Shown: positions 16,633 to 23,575 of the stretch, piece after piece | How positions within the stretch are numbered: position 1 is the stretch's first letter | Layout of the letters: each line of letters starts with the position of its first letter | From: Gammaproteobacteria bacterium | GTDB taxonomy: Bacteria; Pseudomonadota; Gammaproteobacteria; Steroidobacterales; JABDKV01 | Assembly: GCA_029862165.1 (NCBI GenBank) | Contig: JAOTXU010000008.1 | Location: forward strand, 80,779 to 144,778 | Reading direction: 5' to 3' | DNA: 64,000 nucleotides | Made by a program: the position numbers and the translations under genes | The notes under the pieces: generated by a model | What the model was told of the DNA's origin: nothing | Seen by the model: only the letters and a program-made list of their open reading frames with translations | Databases searched by the model: none

Positions 16633-17454
16633 ATGAGTTTGGTCTACGCAGGCGCGTGCAGCCACGCCCCCGGCATTACCGGCCGCGCCGAACGTGCTGA
16701 TCCGGAACTACGCGAGAGTTTCTACAAAAACTTCCGCAGGCTCGGTCAGGAAATTCATGACGCCAAACCTGACGCGCTCGTAATCATCGGTGCCGAACAT
16801 TTTGCCAATTTTTTTATGGACAACATGCCGGCTATCTGCGTCGGCATGGCCGACCACTACGAAAGCCCGATTGAAGACGAACAATGGCTGGGTATTCAAC
16901 GTACGCGAGTCCCCGGTAATGCGGAACTATCCAGACGACTGATCGAACGCATCCTGCAATCGTCCGATGTCGCTTATGCCGAAGAGTGGAAATTCGATCA
17001 TGGCGTCGCCGTACCACTCAATTTTCTCACCCCCGACTACGATATCCCGATCATCCCGGTGAATATCAATTGTCAGGGTCCGCCACTGATTCCCTTACAC
17101 CGGGCTTACGCATTCGGACAAGCTCTGCGCACGGCTATCGATGGCATACCAGAACGCATCGCCGTGGTTTGCACGGGTGGCATCTCACATTGGCCGGCAA
17201 CACCGGATTCGGGCAAAATCAATGAAGCCTGGGACCGGGAGTTTCTTGACCGGTTTATCAACAACCGCCGCGATGAAATATTGTCTTACACAGACGAAGA
17301 AACCTATCGTGACGCCGGTCAGGGCGGATTTGAGATTCGTACCTTTATCGCTTTAGCGGGTCTTTGCGGGGGTGCAACCGGGGAACTGTATTTTTACGCG
17401 CCGATTCCGATCTTTGCTGTCGGTTGTACGGTCGCAAGGATGAATCTGTCGTAG
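16633..17454 (+). CDS. LigB-family class III extradiol ring-cleavage dioxygenase, catalytic subunit
   Basis: 273 residues. GACSHAPGITG (His11) and VIIGAEHFANFF (His57) supply the iron-binding histidines of the LigB fold. A later GGISHWPA is consistent with the catalytic histidine. The enzyme would insert O2 next to the catechol hydroxyls in meta position, using non-heme Fe(II). It is preceded by a LigA subunit, so an alpha/beta enzyme like protocatechuate 4,5-dioxygenase is expected. HpaE, HpaF and HpaR in the operon suggest 3,4-dihydroxyphenylacetate as substrate, whereas E. coli HpaD works without a LigA partner. GGAG lies seven bases before the ATG. Last gene of the plus arm. Confidence 0.85.
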   Translation: MSLVYAGACSHAPGITGRAERADPELRESFYKNFRRLGQEIHDAKPDALVIIGAEHFANFFMDNMPAICVGMADHYESPIEDEQWLGIQRTRVPGNAELSRRLIERILQSSDVAYAEEWKFDHGVAVPLNFLTPDYDIPIIPVNINCQGPPLIPLHRAYAFGQALRTAIDGIPERIAVVCTGGISHWPATPDSGKINEAWDREFLDRFINNRRDEILSYTDEETYRDAGQGGFEIRTFIALAGLCGGATGELYFYAPIPIFAVGCTVARMNLS

Positions 17455-17648
17455 ATCCCGCGTGATTCGCCCCCCTGTAGAGCCGGGCGGATAGGTAACA
17501 CTTTTGACCGGGCACATAGGTAACACCTATTGAGGCTTAATTATGCGGCCCAGATGGCCATCAAGCACGCCAAGACTCAGTTTAGCGAAGTAAATCTGCC
17601 AGCGGTCGTCATCAATCAGCTTCAGACCTACCGGCTCCCTGGCCAGGG
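17455..17648. other. Non-coding stretch with probable insertion-sequence end remnant
   Basis: Downstream of the dioxygenase operon, ATAGGTAACAC occurs twice (17491-17501 and 17516-17526). A short open stretch follows (from about 17530) with no recognisable full domain. The paired GGTAACAC boxes remind me of the ends of IS481-type elements, but that is recollection rather than comparison. Nothing here looks like an intact gene. Confidence 0.3.
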
Positions 17649-17773
17649 CCTCCGGGGAGGGGAAAATCATACAAAGATGCTCCTGGCATTACGCGGATCG
17701 GGAGAGGAATAATTGCGTGATTCGCCCCCCACCCTAACCCTCCCCCCAGAGGGGGGAGGGAATAATTTGCGCG
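17649..17773. repeat. 125-bp direct repeat, copy 1
   Basis: Identical base for base to 17828-17952. It begins with the CTCCGGGGAGGGG hairpin and ends with the C-rich palindrome (stem 17738-17747 with 17751-17760) followed by AATAATTTGCGCG. The two copies are offset by 179 bases and separated by 54 bases of unrelated sequence. No mismatches, so the duplication is recent or is maintained by conversion. Confidence 0.95.
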
Positions 17774-17827
17774 TGCGGTCTGCACCGCGGGCGCCGCATC
17801 TTGCCGCCACTCTATATTTCCCCGTCC

Positions 17828-17952
17828 CCTCCGGGGAGGGGAAAATCATACAAAGATGCTCCTGGCATTACGCGGATCGGGAGAGGAATAATTGCGTGAT
17901 TCGCCCCCCACCCTAACCCTCCCCCCAGAGGGGGGAGGGAATAATTTGCGCG
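17828..17952. repeat. 125-bp direct repeat, copy 2
   Basis: Second exact copy of the 17649-17773 block, including a C-rich palindrome with arms at 17917-17926 and 17930-17939. It lies upstream of the VPLPA-CTERM protein gene. The rest of the gap (17953-18066) carries only the leader of that gene, with GGAGGA just before its ATG. Confidence 0.95.
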
Positions 17953-18066
17953 CGTCCTCCGATGAAGTATCAGTAACTGGACGAACCGACGCGTTTTTGC
18001 AGCAGCGTGGTCAGACATGATCGTCTAGGGTGGTGTTCTGTCCAACGGGTCTTAATGGAGGAGACC

Positions 18067-18699
18067 ATGAAGCGCATCATTACCCCGGCTGTGTTGCTGA
18101 TCTTGCCCTTGCAGGCAATTGCCACAACGATTCCTTTTATTAATGAGCTCCACTACGACAACGACGGCGCCGATGTTGGCGAAGGCGTGGAAATCGCCGG
18201 TCCAGCCGGGATCGTACTCGATGGATGGTCATTAATGTTTTACAACGGCAATACCGGCAGTGTTTACGCCACGACGGCTCTTGCCGGGACGATCACAGAC
18301 CAGGCTGACGGCTACGGCACTGTTTTTTTTGAAACCGGTGCTTTGCAAAACGGCGCTCCCGACGGCATGGCGCTGGTCGACGATGGCGGCGATGTATTAC
18401 AGTTTCTGAGTTACGAAGGTGTCTTCCAGGCCTTGGATGGCGCGGCCGCGGGATCGACCAGCCTCGGAATTGGCTTGTCGGAATCGTCTGATACGCCAGT
18501 AGGCTGGTCGCTGCAGTTGGCCGGTAGCGGCCGGACCTACAGCGACTTCTTCTGGTCCAGTGGCGTAAACAGCTACGATGCAATCAATTCTGAACAGAGT
18601 TTTGCCGTGGTGCCGTTGCCGGCCACGTTACCGCTGTTGCTTTGCGCCCTTGCAGGCTTGTTGACCCGTCGAACAATGAACATGAATGATAACGGATAA
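18067..18699 (+). CDS. VPLPA-CTERM (PEP-CTERM-like) exported protein with lamin-tail-like domain
   Basis: 210 residues from the ATG at 18067, which has a strong GGAGGA six bases upstream. A signal peptide (MKRIITPAVLLILPLQAIAT) is followed by IPFINELHYDNDGADVGEGVEI, the opening pattern of lamin-tail-like domains often fused to secreted nucleases. The C terminus has VVPLPATLPLLLCALAGLLTRR, i.e. a VPLPA motif, hydrophobic helix and arginine pair, as in substrates of exosortase-type sorting. The protein is probably exported and processed at the membrane, then released or attached with extracellular polysaccharide. After the arginines a 9-residue tail remains, slightly longer than usual. Its molecular role is unknown. 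Confidence 0.75.
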   Translation: MKRIITPAVLLILPLQAIATTIPFINELHYDNDGADVGEGVEIAGPAGIVLDGWSLMFYNGNTGSVYATTALAGTITDQADGYGTVFFETGALQNGAPDGMALVDDGGDVLQFLSYEGVFQALDGAAAGSTSLGIGLSESSDTPVGWSLQLAGSGRTYSDFFWSSGVNSYDAINSEQSFAVVPLPATLPLLLCALAGLLTRRTMNMNDNG

Positions 18700-18772
18700 C
18701 TCTCTGTAACACTTTACATTTATGTAGTGTCCGGTTATGGTGCGCCCAGACTCTCTGGGTTCGGAGCATCTC

Positions 18773-19510
18773 ATGAAGAAGTTTATATCCTTAGTTACAG
18801 CGGCCGTCATAACGACGGGCCTCATCTTCTCTGTGCAGCCGGCCGACGCCGGCATTTTTTCAAGTGCAAGCGAAAAACGGCAGAGAGTAGATCTGAGTGC
18901 AAGACATACGATGGAGAGACTGCTGACCGGCGACCCGAAGGCGCAACGTCTCTATGATCGTGCTTATGGTTACGCGGTGTTTAATGTCACCAAGGGCGCG
19001 TTGATCATTACCGGCGGTGGTGGCACCGGTGTTGCCATCCACAAAATGACCGATGACCGAACCTACATGCACATGGGCATGGGCGGACTGGGTCTGGGAA
19101 TTGGCGGCCAGGCTTTCCGGGTCGTACTTCTGTTTGAAGACGAACTCACTTTTGTAGATTTTGTGAGCAATGGCTGGCATGCCAGCTCATCGGCTAACGC
19201 GGTTGCCGGACGCACTGGTGCCAACGCCGAGGCCAGTTTCACAAACGGCGTGGCAATTTATCAGCTCACTGATGCCGGTTTGATGTTACAGGCCGACATT
19301 GGCGGGACGCGTTACTGGCGCAGCAAGCGGCTTAACGACGGACCAACAGAAGAATCTGTACGTACTGCTGCTACAGAGCCAGTGCAGCCAGAGTATTCCA
19401 CGCAGGACTATTCATCCACGTCGCAAGTTCAATACGACTACGAAACACAAACAACCGTGTACCCGTTGGAGACCGAGTTTCAGGACGTAACAGAGTATCG
19501 TCCGCAGTAA
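18773..19510 (+). CDS. SYLF/YSC84-domain exported lipid-binding protein
   Basis: 245 residues from the ATG at 18773. A signal peptide (KKFISLVTAAVITTGLIFSVQPADAG) precedes a SYLF-type domain: AYGYAVFNVTKGALIITGGGGTGVAI, then GMGGLGLGIGGQAFRVVLLFED, and the terminal ADIGGTRYWRSKRL. SYLF domains bind phosphoinositides in eukaryotes. Bacterial ones are periplasmic or envelope proteins with poorly known function. The last about 45 residues are rich in Gln/Thr/Tyr and look disordered. An upstream in-frame ATG (18737) would put residues before the signal peptide and is rejected. Confidence 0.8.
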   Translation: MKKFISLVTAAVITTGLIFSVQPADAGIFSSASEKRQRVDLSARHTMERLLTGDPKAQRLYDRAYGYAVFNVTKGALIITGGGGTGVAIHKMTDDRTYMHMGMGGLGLGIGGQAFRVVLLFEDELTFVDFVSNGWHASSSANAVAGRTGANAEASFTNGVAIYQLTDAGLMLQADIGGTRYWRSKRLNDGPTEESVRTAATEPVQPEYSTQDYSSTSQVQYDYETQTTVYPLETEFQDVTEYRPQ

Positions 19511-19522
19511 TTACACGGCGGG

Positions 19523-20017
19523 TCAGGGCAGCGTCGCAAGCGCCCTGACCCAGCCGATCAAATCACCGTTCGCAACGGATTTACGCAAGCGGTGGTCATC
19601 ATCGACCTCAATCAGCCTTACCGACTTCGCATTGCCAGCGGCAGCGAGCCGCCGACTATCCTGTGGATCGACAACATCATCCGATCTGCCGTGTACCAAC
19701 CACACGCTGACACCGTCCGGCAGACTTGCCGACAAGCCGTAATGCAGTCCTGCCTGTGCCAATAATAATGTCGGCCCCGACCATAACCGGCGTTGCACCA
19801 TCGCCAGCGCGACAGCGCCCCCGAATGACGATCCGACCAGAACATCGGGTGCAAAAGCGGCCAGTTGTTCGTTTTGAATTTGTACACAAGCCTCGAAATC
19901 GCTGGTGTCCATCGCCGGTGTCAGGGTATTGAACTCGCCCGCAAGCCGTTGCGACTTGGCGCCCTGCGGGCTGCTTTCCAGGCCGTGGATGAACTGGACT
20001 TTGAGTAATGACGGCAC
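19523..20017 (-). CDS. Alpha/beta hydrolase (YqiA/UPF0227-like small esterase)
   Basis: About 164 residues. The oxyanion-type start QFIHGLESSPQGAKSQRLAGEF, nucleophile elbow GSSFGG, a probable acid in GRSDDVVDP and histidine in DDDHRL make a complete catalytic triad of the short YqiA-like esterase group. Cytosolic, substrate unknown. The start is chosen as the GTG at 20015-20017, because GGGAG lies seven bases before it and it opens just ahead of the conserved strand. An ATG at 20050 would add 11 residues and leave only 12 bases to the divergent srkA. The 3' end meets the SYLF gene tail to tail with 12 bases between. Confidence 0.7.
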   Translation of the reverse strand: MPSLLKVQFIHGLESSPQGAKSQRLAGEFNTLTPAMDTSDFEACVQIQNEQLAAFAPDVLVGSSFGGAVALAMVQRRLWSGPTLLLAQAGLHYGLSASLPDGVSVWLVHGRSDDVVDPQDSRRLAAAGNAKSVRLIEVDDDHRLRKSVANGDLIGWVRALATLP

Positions 20018-20062
20018 AGATCGACTCCCGTGGAGGCTAAAGCGTAACATCCTCGTGATGAT

Positions 20063-21064
20063 ATGCCTTCACCTCATGACAGGTTTGCAATCGTTGTGAC
20101 AACGGCCGCACCGTTTGCCGACTTGAGCCCCGATGCCGTGCTCGACGCCATCGAATACGCCGGTTTTCGTTGCGACGGCCGCAGTCTGGCGCTAAACAGT
20201 TATGAGAATCGTGTCTACCAGGCCGGACTGGAAGACGGCGACTGGGTAGTCGCCAAGTTCTATCGACCGGGTCGCTGGTCAGACGAGGCGATACTCGAGG
20301 AGCACAATTTCTCCATCACGTTACAGGAGCACGACATCCCGGTAGTCGCACCATTGATTTGCCAGGATCGAACCCTCAATGAACACGGCGGCTTTCGTTT
20401 CGCTGTCTTTCCACGCCAGGGCGGACATTGGCCCGAACTGGGGTCGGTCGAGGACCGTGAGATGATGGGACGTTGCCTGGGTCGCATGCATGCTGTGGGT
20501 CGCACCGGACAATTTGCACATCGTCCCGCCATCGAGATTGACCGCCTCGGTTACCAGTCCTGCAGCTACCTGCGTGACAGCGACTGGATTCCCATGCATA
20601 TCGTCGACAGCTACGCGGCAGTTACGGAGCAACTCCTGGCCGAGGTCGAACGGGTCTTCGATGAAGTTGGCGACTACAACGAGTTACGCATACATGGCGA
20701 CTGTCACTTGGGCAACACACTGTGGACCGACAGTGGACCGCATTTTGTCGATCTCGATGATTGTCTGACCGGTCCGGCGGTACAGGATCTGTGGATGTTG
20801 TTATCGGGCGATGAATCGGAAATGAAAAACCAGCTCGACGACATCCTGGAGGGCTACACGCGATTTTGCGACTTTGATCTGCGTGAAACACGGTTGATCG
20901 AGGCACTGCGGGCTTTGCGGATGATTCACTACACAGCCTGGGTCGCACGTCGCTGGCCGGATCCTGCATTTCCGCTTGCCTTTCCCTGGTTGGCCGAAAA
21001 TCGCTACTGGGAAGAGCACATCCTCAATCTCAAAGAGCAGCTCGCCACCGTCCAGGGCGCCTAG
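20063..21064 (+). CDS. srkA: Stress response kinase A (SrkA/YihE family Ser/Thr kinase)
   Basis: 333 residues, matching E. coli SrkA (328). The N terminus has LNSYENRVYQAGLEDGDWVVAKFYRPGRW with the ATP-site lysine. The aminoglycoside-phosphotransferase-like catalytic loop is RIHGDCHLGNTLW and the metal-binding loop is FVDLDDCLTGPAVQDLW. In E. coli this kinase counteracts stress-triggered toxin-mediated death and responds to envelope stress via Cpx. That role is carried over by family, not shown here. Divergent from the small hydrolase; the shared promoter space is only about 45 bases. Confidence 0.9.
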   Translation: MPSPHDRFAIVVTTAAPFADLSPDAVLDAIEYAGFRCDGRSLALNSYENRVYQAGLEDGDWVVAKFYRPGRWSDEAILEEHNFSITLQEHDIPVVAPLICQDRTLNEHGGFRFAVFPRQGGHWPELGSVEDREMMGRCLGRMHAVGRTGQFAHRPAIEIDRLGYQSCSYLRDSDWIPMHIVDSYAAVTEQLLAEVERVFDEVGDYNELRIHGDCHLGNTLWTDSGPHFVDLDDCLTGPAVQDLWMLLSGDESEMKNQLDDILEGYTRFCDFDLRETRLIEALRALRMIHYTAWVARRWPDPAFPLAFPWLAENRYWEEHILNLKEQLATVQGA

Positions 21065-21210
21065 CCGCTGCAGCCCCGCCTCCACTGTCAAAACCCTGCC
21101 GGGCCGACACCGTAGGCTCGAAAAAGATTGTCTTTTCGAGGACTGGGTCAAGTAATTGTCGGGCCAATAACCCTAGAATCATTGATTAAAGTTAAATCGC
21201 CGAGGGGCGT

Positions 21211-21744
21211 GTGGACGACAGAGAACTGGTCGACCGAGTACTGAGATACGATCGCGCCGCCGCTGAAGCGGTCGTGCACGAATACGCCGGGCTGATATAC
21301 ACGATATTTAGTCGAGAGAGCGACGACCCCGATCATGTCGAACAGCGCTTTCAGGATTTCTTCGATCTCCTGGCGAAAAACGACTATCAGATGCTGCGTA
21401 TGTGGAACGACAAGTCGGCGCTGCGTAGCTACCTGGCAGCCGTGGCACTAAAGATGGTTTTGGAAGCGCGCACCCGCGCTGACGAAGAGCCCGACCACGG
21501 TCTCACACAGGAGCTGCTGGAACCGCTGCGCGAATCTCTGCATTCGGCGCTCCACACTGTATCCGAGCAAGATCGGCGCATCATTCAGTTGCGTCGTTTC
21601 GATGGCCTTGGCTTCCGTGAGATTGGTATGCGTCTCGGTATGAAACCAAATGCTGTCGGTGTCATCTTACACCGCGCCGAAAAACGACTACGCGATCAGG
21701 TATCGATGGTGTTCCCCGCACTTTTCCGGGACTTTGTGCAATGA
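21211..21744 (+). CDS. RNA polymerase sigma factor, sigma-70 family (ECF-like)
   Basis: 177 residues starting at GTG (21211), preceded by GAGGGG. The N-terminal half resembles sigma region 2 (ELVDRVLRYDRAAAEAVVHEYAGLIYTIFS ... LRSYLAAVALKMVLEART). The C-terminal half is a clear region 4 (QDRRIIQLRRFDGLGFREIGMRLGMKPNAVGVILHRAEKRL). It should direct RNA polymerase to a small regulon. Its last codons overlap the next gene, a zinc-finger anti-sigma candidate, by four bases (21741-21744), the typical layout of a sigma/anti-sigma pair. Confidence 0.85.
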   Translation: MDDRELVDRVLRYDRAAAEAVVHEYAGLIYTIFSRESDDPDHVEQRFQDFFDLLAKNDYQMLRMWNDKSALRSYLAAVALKMVLEARTRADEEPDHGLTQELLEPLRESLHSALHTVSEQDRRIIQLRRFDGLGFREIGMRLGMKPNAVGVILHRAEKRLRDQVSMVFPALFRDFVQ

Positions 21745-22580
21745 AACCCGCATTCTCTCAGGAATTTCAGTTAGTACATCTCGATCCCGAGGTGGTGGCG
21801 TGTTTTGTCGACGGCCGTAGCGTCGAGCCAGAACATCTCGCTCACCTTCGCAACTGCGAACTGTGCCAGACACGTGCCAGCGATGGGCGATTGCTACGAG
21901 CGTTACTCGCCGGCAATCAGGACGCTGCGTCCGCAACAACCGTTCCACTCGATGCAGCTACGATTGCCGGTTACCACGATCAATCGCTACCGGTCGATCA
22001 GATGGCTGCCGTGGACCGCCGATTGCTGTCCGATAACGATGTATTACTGGAGCTTATCGAGCTGAGAATTGGCCTGCACTCCGCCTTGCGGGCCGCAGAA
22101 CCACAAACTCAGCTTGTTGCCCGCACGGCCGCACGCTTTTCTACCGGTCAATCCGAAGAGTCAATGCGCATCGCCTCGCTGGGGACACTGATTGTTGACT
22201 GGAACTCGGAGTTACCGGCGTTTCATTTTCATGCAGCGACTCCGGAAAACGTTGCCAGCATCACAATGCCAAAAGCCGATCCGGCAATCAACGACTCCGG
22301 CAGTTTTCCCGCACCGATTGCCCGGCGGGAGATTAGCCTGCACGCCGGCCGTCACACCTTACGCGTGCGGATAGCGCCGCCTAACCAACTTGAGATTTTT
22401 GTCTTTGACGAACAGCATTTCCGGCCAGCCGGCGGTGTGAAAATCAGTCTTGAACCGGAATCGGGGGTCGGCCGGCAGACAGCAACGCGTCAAGCCGGTA
22501 TTGCGAGTTTTGACTTGCAGCCCAGTCCGGCGCGCCTGTTAATTGATGCCGGGGATCGCTGGGTATTGGAAATGCGCTAG
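21741..22580 (+). CDS. Putative soluble zinc-binding anti-sigma factor
   Basis: 279 residues. Near the N terminus HLAHLRNCELC gives H35, C39 and C42, the HxxxCxxC pattern of zinc-binding anti-sigma domains. The gene overlaps the sigma gene by four bases. Most such proteins have a central membrane helix, but no hydrophobic helix is visible here, so it appears cytosolic. The C-terminal part (from about residue 150) is beta-rich, ending GIASFDLQPSPARLLIDAGDRWVLEM, and may be a sensory beta-sandwich domain of unknown ligand. Function is inferred from the zinc motif and gene position. Confidence 0.6.
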   Translation: MKPAFSQEFQLVHLDPEVVACFVDGRSVEPEHLAHLRNCELCQTRASDGRLLRALLAGNQDAASATTVPLDAATIAGYHDQSLPVDQMAAVDRRLLSDNDVLLELIELRIGLHSALRAAEPQTQLVARTAARFSTGQSEESMRIASLGTLIVDWNSELPAFHFHAATPENVASITMPKADPAINDSGSFPAPIARREISLHAGRHTLRVRIAPPNQLEIFVFDEQHFRPAGGVKISLEPESGVGRQTATRQAGIASFDLQPSPARLLIDAGDRWVLEMR

Positions 22581-22634
22581 GCGCACGAAACTGCGCCCAG
22601 CCAGACGCCTGCCCTGGCCCACCCAAGATCGAAA

Positions 22635-22668
22635 GGGGGTTGTCACTGCTGACAACCCCTCTTTTTTC
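22635..22668 (+). terminator. Rho-independent terminator
   Basis: GGGGTTGTC (22636-22644) pairs perfectly with GACAACCCC (22651-22659) around ACTGCT, followed by CTTTTTT. It terminates the sigma/anti-sigma transcript. It also sits immediately beyond the 3' end of the convergent RRM gene, though the reverse orientation lacks a good U-run. Confidence 0.9.
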
Positions 22669-22938
22669 TTACCAGCGTTGCTGCCGGGGACGCTGTTCGC
22701 GAGGACGGGCCTCGCTGATTCTCAGCGTGCGGCCGTCTGAATCCTGCCCGTTAAGACCTTCGATGGCGGTTTGTGCCTCGGCGTCAGGCATCTGCACAAA
22801 ACCAAAACCGCGTGATCGGCCACTGTCACGGTCGCGAATTACAGTCACGTCTTCAACGGCCCCAAAAGGCGAAAACATTTCTCGCAACTTATCTTCATCA
22901 ACACTAAACGGCAGATTGCCAGCATAAATCTTACTCAT
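22669..22938 (-). CDS. Small RRM-type RNA-binding protein
   Basis: 89 residues comprising one RNA recognition motif. RNP2 is IYAGNL (residues 4-9) and RNP1 is RGFGFVQM (43-50), followed by an arginine/glutamine-rich tail (RPREQRPRQQRW). This is the glycine-rich/cold-shock type RRM protein found in cyanobacteria and many Proteobacteria. It presumably binds RNA, with possible roles in cold response or RNA stability; these are family-level guesses. The ATG is preceded by GAGAGA. The roughly 190 bases upstream (22939-23128) should hold its promoter and contain no other gene. Confidence 0.9.
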   Translation of the reverse strand: MSKIYAGNLPFSVDEDKLREMFSPFGAVEDVTVIRDRDSGRSRGFGFVQMPDAEAQTAIEGLNGQDSDGRTLRISEARPREQRPRQQRW

Positions 22939-23128
22939 TCGTCTCTCTCACTAAAACAAAACAAAGACGGGGCGCATGCCTTTGACACACCAACGGCAGT
23001 TCGCACCGATTGACTTGCATCGGTTTTCACTCTGAAGATACGGGAAAGAATACAACCGGAATCGCCTGGGAAAAACTAAGCTAAGCCAACGAACGTAATC
23101 CTAACCGTCACAGAAATCGGACGCAAGC

Positions 23129-23500
23129 TTAGTTAGTCGGTTTTTTGAACAGGTCTTCCAGCTCGTCCGTCGGATCGTCGTGCGTTGCATCCTTTCCATC
23201 ATCACCGAACAATTCACCGAGACGGCTAGCGGCCGCGCTTTGCTCCGCGGATGCGGGTTGATAGGCGTTCGGAGCCAGCCGCAGATAATCACAAAAATTG
23301 GCGTGTTCTTTGTCGCGGACTTCTGCCGCGACTGGCTCGCGACAGGATTCTGCGACGTTGGGGTCGAAGAATTCGCACATCTTGCAAACATGCAATTCCG
23401 CATGACAGGCCGGACACTCCTCCAAACGTCGCAGAGGGAAGCTGATCTCTGCCAGCGAGCCACCACAACGCCAGCAGACAATTTCGCTTGTGTCATTCAT
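23129..23500 (-). CDS. Small cysteine-rich (zinc-ribbon-like) protein of unknown function
   Basis: 123 residues. Cysteine pairs occur at CWRCGG, CPACHAELHVCKMCEFF, a lone cysteine in ESCREP and another in NFCDYLRL. The N-terminal 75 residues could hold two zinc sites, while the C-terminal third is acidic and low in complexity (DDGKDATHDDPTDELEDLF). It looks like a soluble cytosolic adaptor or nucleic-acid-linked protein, and I do not recognise a named family. It is divergent from the phosphodiesterase-like gene with a 75-base gap. Confidence 0.6.
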   Translation of the reverse strand: MNDTSEIVCWRCGGSLAEISFPLRRLEECPACHAELHVCKMCEFFDPNVAESCREPVAAEVRDKEHANFCDYLRLAPNAYQPASAEQSAAASRLGELFGDDGKDATHDDPTDELEDLFKKPTN

Positions 23501-23575
23501 GAAGTAGGCAAGCCCGGGTGAAAAAAAACATCAATACTGTCTCACAGTTCCATGTTAGTCGGCTATGCTGTGACG

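Noticed and set aside
17530..17916. Short open frames in the repeat-rich gap after the dioxygenase genes
   Set aside because: They run through the 125-bp repeats and C-rich palindromes; products show no domain. At best one is a transposase scrap.
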